A stretch of DNA of 64,000 nucleotides from Aequorivita sp. (GCA_024637015.1 JAGXGE010000009.1:42653-106652); one strand, 5' to 3'; shown: positions 17,355 to 27,137, counted from the first letter of the stretch. The notes: a model not told the origin generated them from the sequence alone. Program-made: numbers and translations.

Positions 17355-20300
17355 CTACTCTCCTTCCTCATCCGTTTTTGTGCCTTGTGGCTTAAAACCC
17401 ACAGGATAGGTATCGTCATCTGGTGTTACTGGCAGTTCAGATTCTAAGGTCATTTTTTTGTTAAAGAGTTTTTGGTAAAGTTCCCTGAAAGTATTGAAAT
17501 CTACAGAATACGAAATTCCCGTACCCTGTTCAAAAATTTGGTCTTCACCAATAAACTGCAAATCTGCCTGGCGGTTAAAGAATTTCATTCGCAGACTTCC
17601 GTCATCGTTTATGAGCCATTGCACTTCCACATCGCCCGCCACTGCAGTTTCGTTGGCCCCGCCCACTGGTACGCCCACTTTTCCGTTGATAAGAATACGT
17701 TCGTTTATCTGTGTGGAAACTGTAATACCAAAGCGATCTGCCGTTTCTTGATTTGGCGTTCTGTTACCAACTGAGTAATCCAAACCAACTCGGAACTTGC
17801 CGTCTTGGTCTGCAAAAAGGTTGTTTACCAGCCCAGAAACCCTATCGGCGACTGTTCCAGCAAAAGCGTTGGAACCCGCGTAATTATCGTTTACAAAGGA
17901 GTTTGAAGCCAATAAGAAAAGGGCTTGATTCTGCATCTGCTCCTCATTTTGCAGTTTGTATTGCAGCTCACTTTTTAATGTGGAACTTACTCTTGGAAAA
18001 TCAATTCTAAAAGACAATTCTGGTTTTGCAAGCTCGCCTTCCAAACCTACGTAAACCTCCACTGGTATTTTAGTATTTACGGAAGGATTGTCTAAAAGAA
18101 CTGATGGGTTAGCCTGAGTTTTATAAACAGCGCTTAGGCTCAGATTGGCGCGTTCTGGGGCACCGTCCCATGTTATATTTCCTCCAGGTACTACCTCAAT
18201 TGTTCTTTGGATTATTCCGCCATACCTAAAATCGTACGACCCTTCATACACCTGAAAATCGCCGTACATCTGGAATTTCCCGTTGGTGTTTATTTCTATA
18301 AGAAGAATTCCCGCCCCGCGACCTTTTAAAGTGGAATTATTCACTTTATCTACCACAACTTCCACTTCGGCATTTTTGTTAATATCAAGTTCAAAATTTA
18401 GGGTAAGACCTTTTACATCTTCGGAAACTATCGTTTCTCCATTAATTCGCGCTTCTTTTTCCGCAGGAGAAAGAAAATGTACAAACGAGTCATCACTAAT
18501 GGATTCTGTGTCGCTAATTGGTATTTTAAAAGTTGTTCCCTCTTCTGTAGTGGCGTTCACATCAATCACAAGCTCATCAATTGGGCCTTTAATTTTGGCA
18601 TCACCACTTATAAAAGCTGTTCCATAGTAAAGTGCATCTTCTTCGGGAGGGGTGTCCAGTACAAGCAAGCGCTCTGGTGCTTCAATATTCAAATTCAGTT
18701 CCCAATTGCTGAAATTCGTATGTGTAGCATTCCCCGATAGTAGTCCTTCAGTTTTGTATTTGGTATCGGTAATATTTGTATAGCCTATTTGAAATTTATT
18801 TTTGGTAACAACAATCTGCGCATTATTTTCAATATCGAAATCTGTATTCAAATAAGGAATTTTTAATCCACTATTTTCCAAAGTAAACCGCCCTAAAATA
18901 TCTGGAGATTTGTAACTGCCGGAAACCCGTGCATTTCCAGAAATAAGTCCGCGAATGTTGGTAATTACATCACGTCCAAATGGACTAAAAGCCTGCAAAT
19001 TGAACTGATTTAAATCAACATTGAGCTGTATTTGGGGGTTTGTGGAAGAAACATCAATTTCTCCGACGGCGTTTATTGACTTCACATTATTGTTTGTTAG
19101 CGAAGTATTTATCCTGTATTTGGTTAGGTCTTCATTCCCGTCAATTTTTAAACTCAAGTCTCCAAATGGAATTTCATTAATGTTAACGTTATCGATCATT
19201 ACGGTACTATTTGGGTAATACGCACCATTTTTTTGAAGAAAATCAAACTTTCCGTTCATGTTTCCATTAAGGCGCAAACTATCTATTTCTGGCGTTATCT
19301 CTCCAATATTTACGTCCTTAAATCGCACTTTTAAATCTTTATAAGTGGAATCCCGCAACACGCCCGCCATTTGAATCAGCTGCTCATTACGGCTTAAAAC
19401 CAAGGAATCAATTCGGATTTCGGTGAAATTATCATCAAAAACAACTTTGTTCAAGCGGTTGTTATTTTCATTCAGATACCAAACATTGCCCTTATAGGTA
19501 ATGTCAGATTTTTTTACGCCAATAACCGATTTTCCTGCAGGGTTAATGGTATGATAAAGCGAAAGATTAAAAAGATCTTCTTTTTTTTCTCCCCCTTTAA
19601 ATTCTGAACGCACATACATTGTATCGTTCAAAGTTTTATTAATGATGTTTACATCCTTAAAATTATAAAATCCAGTATAAACAGAATCAGCAGATATATA
19701 TGTATTATACAATGGGTTATCGTTATCTACTTGAATGTTCAATTTACCTATGTAATTATCAAACAGAAGTACTTCCGGAGAACGGAAGTCGAGCTTAAAT
19801 TTTGATTCATCCGAAGAAACAGAGCCTTTTAAACGTGTGTTGTCTCCCAGTTTTAACTGTGGCACAAAAATGTCTACAATTTTATTATAAATAACAAACT
19901 CATAGTCAATATATTGATTGGTGGTAACCTCTTGTGGAATGTAGTTCGCATAAATACTTGCTATCCCATTCTGAAAGAGGTTGGGGATATCTGCGATTAA
20001 AAACTCTCCAGAAATGTTTCCGTTTAAAATATCCGGTGAATTTATTTCAATGGTTCGCATAGGGCCATCAAATGATGAAGTAATAGTGAAATCATCAAAA
20101 TAGTAATTATCACGTTCGTTTTGGTAAAAAGTTTGGTTGAAGTTGATAGTCCCAACAACGTCGTCAATGGTTTTTCCTTCCATATCAACCACCATTTTCC
20201 CTGTAAAGACCGAAATACTATCACGTTTTATAAGGTTTAGTTGATTCAATTCCGCATATTCAACATCTGCCTCAAAGTCAAGTTGGTTGGTTTTCTTTGA

Positions 20301-21746
20301 AGCATCTATCAAACCTTTAAATTGAAGTTTTAAGTTTGGATCGTCAATGGATAGTTCGCCATTAAAAAGAGGATTTTTAAGATTTCCCGAAACCACAATA
20401 TTTTGATAATTATACCCTTCAAAACTAAAGGAAGTTACCTTTCCGGAAATCTCTGTATTTACAGTGTTTTTGCTGAAACCGCGACCGTCAAAATCTAAAT
20501 TGGCAGTCATTTTACCCAAAGAAGTCATTTTGGTAATTTTGCCTAAGTTAAAATTCTTCAACACAATATTCCCCTTGTAATAGGCATTCTCAATATCATT
20601 GATATTGCCCATTTTTAAATCTACAACAGCTTGCCCTATTGTACTTTGCAAATTGCTTTTTGTGTTTAACTCGCTACCAATTAATGAAGTATTTCCACTG
20701 AGATTAAATGTTCCCAACTCTTTCAATTCAACAGGTACTACATCACCCAAAACACGTGGCATAAAGCGTCTAAGATCAAAATAATTGGTGGAAATATTGT
20801 GATTGGAGGCGGTAATAGCGTATTCTTTTTCTGAATCCAAAATATTTTCAAAAGCGTAATCGCCTTCAATATTTGTGGCTCCGGTTTGAAATTTCAGGTT
20901 GTTTGCGGTAAAATTGTTCAAGGTTCCTTTTAGCTCCGTATCCAATAAAATCAACTGGTCCGGACCAAATTCGTTATAAAAACCATTTAAATCGTTTGTT
21001 GCAACTTTGGAATCCTTGAAGTTTGCCGTAATAACTACATCGTTCACAAAATCAGCCATTCCATTTTTGGAATAATCCAAATCAATACCTCCCACAATTT
21101 TAGATTCCGTGGTTTCAAGATTTAAATCTTTAAGTGTAATATGTGTAGCGGTATAGGAGAAATCTGCTTGTAAGTCATTAATAGTAATTCCACGTGCAGC
21201 AATCAATGACAGTTTTTTAATATTGGCACTAACGTCTGTGCCGTTAATTTTAAAATTATCGGCAACTACGTTTACATTGTCTAAAATAAAAACGTCAGGA
21301 TTTTCAAGGTTTTCGTTAGTAATCTTAATCTTGCTATTTGTTAAGCTTACATCATTACTAAACAGCGAAAACGGGGAAGTACTTGGTTTGCCTGTATCAA
21401 ATTTTTCAGCAAAAATGGAAAGATTATCTGTTTCTTCGTCTTTATAAGTTTTAACATATAGTTTTGCGTGGTCCAACACAATACTTCCAAAACCCAGATC
21501 ACCTTTTATTAAGTTTTGAAAACTGATGATATTGGTTTGCACTTCTTTGCTGTAAATCAATGTATCTTTGTGGTGATCGGCAATAAACACTTCACGAATG
21601 TCCACTTCACCTTTCCAGTTAAGCCCCAACCTTTTTATTTGGATATCGGTTCCGTAAGTTTCATTGAGATTTGTAGTTACCTTTTTTGCAGCCCAAGTTT
21701 GCACTGCCGGAATGGAAAAAATAATTACTATAAGCACAAACAGCAA
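17355..21746 (-). CDS. tamB: Translocation and assembly module inner-membrane protein TamB (DUF490)
   Basis: A 1463-residue (or longer) inner-membrane-anchored AsmA/TamB protein. TamB family members form a long beta-groove across the periplasm and support lipid transport to the outer membrane and barrel assembly. It shows an N-terminal membrane helix (FVLIVIIFSIPAVQTWAA), long repetitive beta-rich stretches and the DUF490 C-terminal region (from about residue 1020, including RVGLDYSVGNR and ISTQINERILINGKVGVP). The open frame continues upstream of the TTG at 21746 to a stop at 21801-21803 and encodes a typical anchor start there (KKLRKIIVRTFV) but without an ATG; the codon before it is ATC (21792-21794). 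The true start is therefore probably near 21794. Divergent from tsaD. Confidence 0.88.
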   Translation of the reverse strand: MLFVLIVIIFSIPAVQTWAAKKVTTNLNETYGTDIQIKRLGLNWKGEVDIREVFIADHHKDTLIYSKEVQTNIISFQNLIKGDLGFGSIVLDHAKLYVKTYKDEETDNLSIFAEKFDTGKPSTSPFSLFSNDVSLTNSKIKITNENLENPDVFILDNVNVVADNFKINGTDVSANIKKLSLIAARGITINDLQADFSYTATHITLKDLNLETTESKIVGGIDLDYSKNGMADFVNDVVITANFKDSKVATNDLNGFYNEFGPDQLILLDTELKGTLNNFTANNLKFQTGATNIEGDYAFENILDSEKEYAITASNHNISTNYFDLRRFMPRVLGDVVPVELKELGTFNLSGNTSLIGSELNTKSNLQSTIGQAVVDLKMGNINDIENAYYKGNIVLKNFNLGKITKMTSLGKMTANLDFDGRGFSKNTVNTEISGKVTSFSFEGYNYQNIVVSGNLKNPLFNGELSIDDPNLKLQFKGLIDASKKTNQLDFEADVEYAELNQLNLIKRDSISVFTGKMVVDMEGKTIDDVVGTINFNQTFYQNERDNYYFDDFTITSSFDGPMRTIEINSPDILNGNISGEFLIADIPNLFQNGIASIYANYIPQEVTTNQYIDYEFVIYNKIVDIFVPQLKLGDNTRLKGSVSSDESKFKLDFRSPEVLLFDNYIGKLNIQVDNDNPLYNTYISADSVYTGFYNFKDVNIINKTLNDTMYVRSEFKGGEKKEDLFNLSLYHTINPAGKSVIGVKKSDITYKGNVWYLNENNNRLNKVVFDDNFTEIRIDSLVLSRNEQLIQMAGVLRDSTYKDLKVRFKDVNIGEITPEIDSLRLNGNMNGKFDFLQKNGAYYPNSTVMIDNVNINEIPFGDLSLKIDGNEDLTKYRINTSLTNNNVKSINAVGEIDVSSTNPQIQLNVDLNQFNLQAFSPFGRDVITNIRGLISGNARVSGSYKSPDILGRFTLENSGLKIPYLNTDFDIENNAQIVVTKNKFQIGYTNITDTKYKTEGLLSGNATHTNFSNWELNLNIEAPERLLVLDTPPEEDALYYGTAFISGDAKIKGPIDELVIDVNATTEEGTTFKIPISDTESISDDSFVHFLSPAEKEARINGETIVSEDVKGLTLNFELDINKNAEVEVVVDKVNNSTLKGRGAGILLIEINTNGKFQMYGDFQVYEGSYDFRYGGIIQRTIEVVPGGNITWDGAPERANLSLSAVYKTQANPSVLLDNPSVNTKIPVEVYVGLEGELAKPELSFRIDFPRVSSTLKSELQYKLQNEEQMQNQALFLLASNSFVNDNYAGSNAFAGTVADRVSGLVNNLFADQDGKFRVGLDYSVGNRTPNQETADRFGITVSTQINERILINGKVGVPVGGANETAVAGDVEVQWLINDDGSLRMKFFNRQADLQFIGEDQIFEQGTGISYSVDFNTFRELYQKLFNKKMTLESELPVTPDDDTYPVGFKPQGTKTDEEGE

Positions 21747-21843
21747 TACAATGATTACGAAGGTGCGAACTATTATTTTCCGAAGTTTTTTGATACGCTT
21801 TTAAAGTTTTAATTTTACACCCAATAAATATACCCTTTTTGCT

Positions 21844-22866
21844 TTGATACAAAAAAACTGCTACATCCTCGGTATTGAATCTTCTTGCGACGACACTGCT
21901 GCAGCCGTAATAAATAACGGCGAAATACTTAGCAATGTTGTTGCCACACAGGCAATTCACGAGCAATATGGAGGTGTGGTTCCTGAACTCGCGTCACGAG
22001 CACACCAGCAAAATATTGTGCCCGTCGTACACCAAGCGTTACGCACGGCAAATATCGACAAAAATCAGTTATCTGCCATTGCTTTTACGCGCGGACCTGG
22101 TTTAATGGGTTCGCTGCTCGTAGGCACCTCATTTTCAAAATCTTTGGCAATGGGTTTGGGCATTCCGTTGATAGATGTGAACCATATGCAAGCACATATT
22201 TTAGCACATTTCATAAAGACCGAAAGACAAACCGCTCCAAATTTTCCATTTTTGGCAATGACTATTAGCGGAGGCCATACACAGATTGTAAAAGTGAATG
22301 ATTATTTTGATATGCAAATCATTGGCCAAACCATAGACGATGCTGTTGGTGAAGCTTTTGATAAAAGCGGAAAAATACTTGGCCTTCCCTACCCCGGTGG
22401 CCCTTTGGTTGATAAATATGCACAAAAAGGAAACCCAAAAGCCTTCAAGTTTCCCAAACCAAAAGTGAGTCCGATGGACTTTAGTTTTAGTGGTTTGAAA
22501 ACCTCGGTGCTTTATTTTGTTGAAAAGGAAGTGGATAAAAACCCAGATTTTATCTCTGAAAACATAGAAGACATTTGTGCGAGCCTTCAGTTTACAATAG
22601 TTGATTATTTAATGGATAAGCTTAAAAACGCCGTAAAAAAAACAGGTATAAAAGAAATAGCCATTGGCGGTGGGGTTTCAGCAAATAGTGGTGTTCGGAC
22701 AGCTTTAAAAGAAGCCGAATCAAAATACGGTTGGAAAACCCATATCCCCAAATTTGAATTTTGCACAGATAATGCCGCAATGATTGCCATTGTTGGCGAA
22801 CTGAAATACAAAACCCAAAATTTTGCCGAAAATAATGTTGTAGCTTCGGCGCGGATGAAGTTTTAA
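21844..22866 (+). CDS. tsaD: tRNA N6-adenosine threonylcarbamoyltransferase TsaD
   Basis: An essential enzyme that transfers the threonylcarbamoyl group to A37 of ANN-decoding tRNAs, together with TsaB and TsaE. The 340-residue sequence has GIESSCDDTAAAV at the N-terminus, the metal-binding histidines 114 and 118 in HMQAHILAH, the GGHTQ loop and the ASKHA ATPase motifs GGVSANSG and DNAAMIA. Length is normal. Initiation is on TTG at 21844; no in-frame ATG lies close by, and the family N-terminus begins just here. The start region is shared with the divergent tamB start. Confidence 0.95.
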   Translation: MIQKNCYILGIESSCDDTAAAVINNGEILSNVVATQAIHEQYGGVVPELASRAHQQNIVPVVHQALRTANIDKNQLSAIAFTRGPGLMGSLLVGTSFSKSLAMGLGIPLIDVNHMQAHILAHFIKTERQTAPNFPFLAMTISGGHTQIVKVNDYFDMQIIGQTIDDAVGEAFDKSGKILGLPYPGGPLVDKYAQKGNPKAFKFPKPKVSPMDFSFSGLKTSVLYFVEKEVDKNPDFISENIEDICASLQFTIVDYLMDKLKNAVKKTGIKEIAIGGGVSANSGVRTALKEAESKYGWKTHIPKFEFCTDNAAMIAIVGELKYKTQNFAENNVVASARMKF

Positions 22867-22876
22867 GAATACCTAA

Positions 22877-23207
22877 ATGAATCCCAATTCGGAAGAAATA
22901 TTAAAACGTATTAGGGTCACACTCAATCCTTGGAAAAAGGATATTGTAGAAAAGCGAATGTTCGGAGGTACCTCCTTTCTTTACAAGGGAAAATATGTGT
23001 TGGGGAAACTAAGGAGCGACTTATGGTGCGAGTTCCTTCTGAAAAATGGAAAAAACACTGAATAATCCTTTCGTAAAACCTATGGATTTTACGGGAAAGC
23101 CTATGAAGGAATTTATTTTTGTAACAGCGCAAGGTTTCGGTACCGAAGAAAAGCTGCAACAATGGGCAGAAATCGGCATAACGCACGCAAAAAGAAAATT
23201 GAAATAG
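22877..23207 (+). pseudogene. TfoX/Sxy N-terminal-domain protein, broken by two one-base deletions
   Basis: Three overlapping frames together encode a full-length, roughly 110-residue TfoX_N-like protein. The first runs MNPNSEEILKRI... with RMFGGTSF to LRSDL. The second encodes MVRVPSEKW. The third encodes TLNNPFVKPMDFTGKP through HAKRKLK, ending at TAG 23205-23207. Restoring one A in the TTATGG near 23022 and one A in the A-run near 23052 joins all three. The TAG is directly followed by the rsmE ATG, an arrangement expected for an intact operon gene. TfoX-like proteins are linked to competence regulation in proteobacteria, but the single-domain versions here have no assigned role. It is either a pseudogene or a homopolymer sequencing error. 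Confidence 0.8.
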
Positions 23208-23921
23208 ATGCAACTTTTTTATAATCCCTACATATCCAAAACAGCAACGGAAGTAAATTTTGATAAGGAAGAAAGCCGCCACATTGTAAAGGTTTTGAGA
23301 ATGAAGGAAGGCGATAGTTTCAAAATCACAAATGGCAAAGGTTCTTTTTTCGATGCGGAAATATTACATGCAAATCCAAAAGCATGTTTGGTAAAAATCC
23401 TTTCGGAAGAAGTCCAACAACCACTACCCTATCAGCTTCACTTAGCCGTAGCGCCCACAAAACTGAACGATCGCTACGAATGGTTTTTAGAAAAAGCTAC
23501 AGAAATTGGCATCACAGAAATCACTCCAATAATCTGCGATCACAGCGAACGAAAAACTATAAAACCTGAACGCTACGAAAAAATCCTTCAAAGTGCGATG
23601 AAACAATCACTGAAGGCGTATTTGCCCATTTTGAATGAAGCCATTGCATTTAAGGATTTTATAGATTCAGTAAATACTTCAGAAGGTTTAAATTGTATCG
23701 CCCATTGCGAGGAAACCGATAAAAAATCCTTAAAATCAATCTTACTGCAAAATAAAAAAGTAACAGTCCTAATCGGTCCAGAAGGTGATTTTTCATCCGA
23801 AGAAATAACACTTGCAAAAAATGCAAGTTTTATTCCCGTTACCTTAGGCGAAAGCCGTTTAAGGACGGAAACTGCAGCAATTGTAGCTTGTCATAGTGTT
23901 GCGTTTATCAATGAAGTTTAA
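23208..23921 (+). CDS. rsmE: 16S rRNA (uracil(1498)-N(3))-methyltransferase RsmE
   Basis: A 237-residue SPOUT-class methyltransferase that methylates N3 of U1498 in 16S rRNA. The N-terminal PUA-like region (HIVKVLRMKEGD) is followed by the knotted SAM-binding domain with the signatures TEIGITEITPIICDHSER, VLIGPEGDFSSEEI and LGESRLRTETAA. Length is usual for RsmE. It begins directly after the stop of the TfoX-like reading frame, implying translational coupling. Confidence 0.95.
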   Translation: MQLFYNPYISKTATEVNFDKEESRHIVKVLRMKEGDSFKITNGKGSFFDAEILHANPKACLVKILSEEVQQPLPYQLHLAVAPTKLNDRYEWFLEKATEIGITEITPIICDHSERKTIKPERYEKILQSAMKQSLKAYLPILNEAIAFKDFIDSVNTSEGLNCIAHCEETDKKSLKSILLQNKKVTVLIGPEGDFSSEEITLAKNASFIPVTLGESRLRTETAAIVACHSVAFINEV

Positions 23922-23972
23922 CTCGCAACTGTAAATGCTTTAAATTTTAAAATTTTATTCTTTCTGAATTTG

Positions 23973-23980
23973 TACTTTTG
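23973..23980 (+). promoter_or_regulatory. TACTTTTG, -7-like box very close to the DUF4159 gene start
   Basis: TACTTTTG matches the Bacteroidota -7 consensus TAnnTTTG and ends 5 bp before the ATG at 23986, so transcription from it would produce a leaderless or nearly leaderless mRNA. No clear -33 TTG was found at 19-21 bp upstream, which lowers confidence. Confidence 0.35.
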
Positions 23981-23985
23981 AAGTT

Positions 23986-24630
23986 ATGCGAATACTATTT
24001 TTTTCATTTTTCTTTTTCGGTTTAATCGGAAGCATTTCAGCACAGGAAATTGCGCTTTTGCAATACGGCGGCGGCGGTGATTGGTATGCAAACCCGACGT
24101 CGCTAGGCAATTTGGCGAAATTCTGTAACCAACACATAGATACTGCTATAAAAGAAAAACCCGAAACCGTCACTCCTGGCAGCATTGATATTTTTGACTA
24201 CCCTTTTGTACATATGACGGGCCATGGAAACGTTTTCTTTTCTTCTGAAGAGGCTGAAAACCTTAGAAATTACTTGATGAGCGGGGGCTTTCTTCACATT
24301 GACGATAACTACGGAATAGACCAATATATTCGTAAAGAAATTGTGAAAATTTTTCCCAATAAAGAACTAAAAGAGCTTCCTGCCAATTACCCAATGTTTA
24401 GTTATGTTTATAAATTTCCGCATGGAATGCCCAAAATTCATGAACATGACGGTGGCCGACCACAAGCTTTCGGTATTTTTGTGGAAGACAGATTGGTTTT
24501 ACTTTACACCTTTGAAACAGACCTTGGCGATGGATGGGAAAACCCCGAAGTTCATAACGACCCTCAGGAAGTTAGGCTGAAAGCATTGCAAATGGGAGCT
24601 AATATTGTTAAATACGTTTTTGAAAATTAA
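23986..24630 (+). CDS. Exported DUF4159 domain protein
   Basis: A 214-residue protein with a signal peptide (residues 1-19, cleavage before QEIALLQ) and a DUF4159 domain. Visible family features are YGGGGDWYANPTSL near the N-terminus, HMTGHGN around residue 78, and GGFLHIDDNYG around 100. The fold resembles a glutamine-amidotransferase-like domain without obvious catalytic residues. DUF4159 proteins are common in Bacteroidota and of unknown function. It lies between rsmE and the AI-2E permease gene, all rightward. Confidence 0.85.
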   Translation: MRILFFSFFFFGLIGSISAQEIALLQYGGGGDWYANPTSLGNLAKFCNQHIDTAIKEKPETVTPGSIDIFDYPFVHMTGHGNVFFSSEEAENLRNYLMSGGFLHIDDNYGIDQYIRKEIVKIFPNKELKELPANYPMFSYVYKFPHGMPKIHEHDGGRPQAFGIFVEDRLVLLYTFETDLGDGWENPEVHNDPQEVRLKALQMGANIVKYVFEN

Positions 24631-24667
24631 TTTTCTTGTATTTATACTCTCGTACAGTATCTAAATC

Positions 24668-24683
24668 CCTTAACAAAACTTTG
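24668..24683. repeat. 16-bp sequence identical to positions 40-55
   Basis: CCTTAACAAAACTTTG occurs here, 36 bp before the AI-2E permease gene, and again exactly at 40-55, about 90 bp before the barrel gene at 145. Both copies are in the same orientation relative to the downstream gene. It may be a shared regulatory element or chance in A-rich DNA. Confidence 0.3.
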
Positions 24684-24718
24684 ATTTTTCCTAGCTGAGA
24701 TTATAGTATATTTACTTC

Positions 24719-25813
24719 GTGAAAGCCACTGCAAAAGCAATAACCTTAGGTATATTAAGAGCCCTTGCCGTATTGGTGGGTATCGTAATATTGCTTTGGT
24801 TTTTATTTGAAGTACAAGCCCTCATACTCTTCATTGGCTTGGCTTTAGTGCTTTCATTGATTGGAAGGCCAGTAGTATTGTTTTTAAAAAGAAGATTAAA
24901 ACTTGGGAATACCTTTGCTTCAGTTATTACACTTCTTTTAATTATTGCAACTTTCTGCTTACTGATCAGTATTTTTGTTCCAATAATTGTTGAACAAGGA
25001 AAGCATATTTCCCAAATAGATTTTGTTCAGGTAAAGCGTGATTTGAATGAGTTAAACATTCAAGCTAGTGATTATCTTGGTGTGGATCACTTTCAAATTA
25101 TTGAGGCAATAAAACGCACTACCTACATCCAAAATTTTGATAAGAAAATCATTCCGAGTTTTATTGATGTTTTCTTCGGTAATATCGCCGGTACGATTGT
25201 TGGCATATTCTCCGTATTTTTTATTTCTTTTTTCTTACTCAAAGATGAATACTTAATTGCCCGCTCTGTGCTCGTTTTTGCGAACAGCGGAGATGAAGAA
25301 AAGTTCAAAAGAATATTAATAAAAATTAAAGAATTGCTTTCCCGATATTTCATCGGCTTAGTGTTACAAATTTCTATATTGGCTCTTTTTTACTCAGTAC
25401 TATTACTCTATCTAGATATTCGCGATGCTGTGGCAGTCGCCATAATCTGTGCTTTTTTAAATATTGTCCCCTATTTGGGTCCAATAATAGGCTGGGTGTT
25501 AATGTTGCTTATTGTAGTTTCAAATAATCTTGGGGCTGATTTTTCTACTGGCCTTTTGCCATTAATGCTTATTGTCTCAGGGGGGTATGCCATTGCCCAG
25601 ATTTTCGACAATTTTATTTCACAACCAGTTATTTTTGGACACAGTGTTCGTTCCCATCCACTTGAAATTTTTATTATAATCTTAATAGGAGGTTTCGTTT
25701 TTGGTATTCCAGGAATGATCCTTGCTGTTCCTACTTATACAGCATTAAAGGTTATTGCTCAAGAATTTCTTTCAGAATACAAAGTTGTAAAACGTCTTAC
25801 CCGAAACTTTTGA
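24719..25813 (+). CDS. AI-2E family transporter (PerM/TqsA-like permease)
   Basis: A 364-residue integral membrane protein with about eight hydrophobic segments arranged as in the AI-2E/PerM family. There is an N-terminal helix trio, a periplasmic loop (residues 95-140), and a C-terminal half with the conserved NIVPYLGPIIGW and GIPGMILAVPTYTALKV motifs. Members export small molecules or act as Na+/H+ antiporters; the substrate is not predictable. Start is GTG at 24719. The methyltransferase gene begins 3 bp after its stop, so the two are coupled. Confidence 0.88.
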   Translation: MKATAKAITLGILRALAVLVGIVILLWFLFEVQALILFIGLALVLSLIGRPVVLFLKRRLKLGNTFASVITLLLIIATFCLLISIFVPIIVEQGKHISQIDFVQVKRDLNELNIQASDYLGVDHFQIIEAIKRTTYIQNFDKKIIPSFIDVFFGNIAGTIVGIFSVFFISFFLLKDEYLIARSVLVFANSGDEEKFKRILIKIKELLSRYFIGLVLQISILALFYSVLLLYLDIRDAVAVAIICAFLNIVPYLGPIIGWVLMLLIVVSNNLGADFSTGLLPLMLIVSGGYAIAQIFDNFISQPVIFGHSVRSHPLEIFIIILIGGFVFGIPGMILAVPTYTALKVIAQEFLSEYKVVKRLTRNF

Positions 25814-25816
25814 TAC

Positions 25817-26986
25817 TTGTTAAATACAGACCTTTTATATAACGAAGTACAGGATTTTATACAAAATTTTGAAGGCGATGTCTCAAAATTAGCATTCGCT
25901 GGAAGTCCGTTTGAAAATGTTACGGTGCAAGAGCTGATACAGCAAATTCAAAGCAGAAAAAAGGCTGAAAAAAAGCTATCAAAGTGGTTTGAAACTCCTA
26001 ATACTCTGTTTCCTCCAAAACTGAATATTGAACAGACCTCCTCTGAAATAACAGCAAAATATAAGGCTTCATTGGTAAAAGGTGAAACCCTTGCTGATAT
26101 AACTGGAGGACTTGGTGTTGATAGTTTCTATTTTTCAGAAAGATTTTCCACTGTTCATCACTTTGAAACCAATGAAGCACTTTCAGCAATAGCAAAACAC
26201 AATTTTGAAGTTTTTGGAAAAAAAAATATTGAGTGTTTTTCAGAAGATGGCTTAAACACTGTTTTAAAAAATAAATATGATTGTATCTATGCAGACCCTT
26301 CCCGAAGACACGATAGCAAGGGCAAGGTTTTCTTTCTGAAAGATTGCCAGCCAAATATCCCTGAAAATATTTTAGAAATAGTAAATCATTGCGATCAATT
26401 TCTTTTGAAAACTTCGCCAATGTTGGATATTTCAATTGGACTGAGTGAATTGCAGAATGTTTCAGAAATTCATATCGTTGCGGTTGATAATGAAGTGAAA
26501 GAACTTCTTTGGTTATTGAAAAATGATGCTTTTCAGGAACCACATATTAAAACCATTAATATCACAAAATCTGGATTTGAAAGTTTTACTTTTAAATGGA
26601 ATGAAAGTGGCACAACAGAATATAGTTTGCCCAAAAAATATCTTTACGAACCCAACGCGGCAATCTTAAAGAGTGGTGCGTTCGATTTGGTATCCGAAAA
26701 ATTTATGTTGAATAAACTACACAAACACACACATCTTTACACAAACGAAACTTTAATAGATTTTCCGGGAAGAGTCTTTTTAATTGAAAAAGTAGTTCCT
26801 TATTCCAAATCTGAAATGCGTTCCGCGCTATCTTTAAAGAAGGCAAATTTTACTACCAGAAATTTTCCAGAATCTGTGGAAACACTTCGCAAAAAGTGGA
26901 AAATTACCGATGGCGGCGATGTCTATTTATTTTTTGTGACCAATTTGGAGGATAAAAAAGAGATGATCATTTGTTCTAAGGTTTAA
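25817..26986 (+). CDS. Class I SAM-dependent methyltransferase with THUMP-like C-terminus
   Basis: A 389-residue protein of the bacterial THUMP-like-domain methyltransferase family. It has an alpha-helical N-terminus, a Rossmann methyltransferase core with motif I DITGGLGVDSFYFS (about residues 93-106) and the YADPSRR motif near 157, and a C-terminal THUMP-like region. Members are thought to modify RNA, but the substrate is undefined. Translation begins at TTG 25817, 3 bp after the permease stop. Confidence in family is good, in substrate low. Confidence 0.82.
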   Translation: MLNTDLLYNEVQDFIQNFEGDVSKLAFAGSPFENVTVQELIQQIQSRKKAEKKLSKWFETPNTLFPPKLNIEQTSSEITAKYKASLVKGETLADITGGLGVDSFYFSERFSTVHHFETNEALSAIAKHNFEVFGKKNIECFSEDGLNTVLKNKYDCIYADPSRRHDSKGKVFFLKDCQPNIPENILEIVNHCDQFLLKTSPMLDISIGLSELQNVSEIHIVAVDNEVKELLWLLKNDAFQEPHIKTINITKSGFESFTFKWNESGTTEYSLPKKYLYEPNAAILKSGAFDLVSEKFMLNKLHKHTHLYTNETLIDFPGRVFLIEKVVPYSKSEMRSALSLKKANFTTRNFPESVETLRKKWKITDGGDVYLFFVTNLEDKKEMIICSKV

Positions 26987-27069
26987 AACATTTTTTTTTA
27001 ATCAATTTATCTAGCATTCATTTGATTTAAACCGCTTTAAAATTTAACTTTAAAAAAGGCGATTTTTTG

Positions 27070-27101
27070 TTTGCGTTATTACATTTGAAAACTTACATTT
27101 G
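27070..27101 (+). promoter_or_regulatory. Bacteroidota-type promoter of the tRNA cluster
   Basis: TTTG at 27070-27073 and TACATTTG at 27094-27101 are separated by 20 bp, a close match to the Bacteroidota -33 TTTG and -7 TAnnTTTG elements. Transcription would start near 27107, about 30 bp before tRNA-Ser. A second TACATTTG at 27080-27087 may serve as an alternative -7 box. Confidence 0.65.
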
Positions 27102-27137
27102 CAACCGCATTTTAGGATGACACGTTCATAAAAAACT

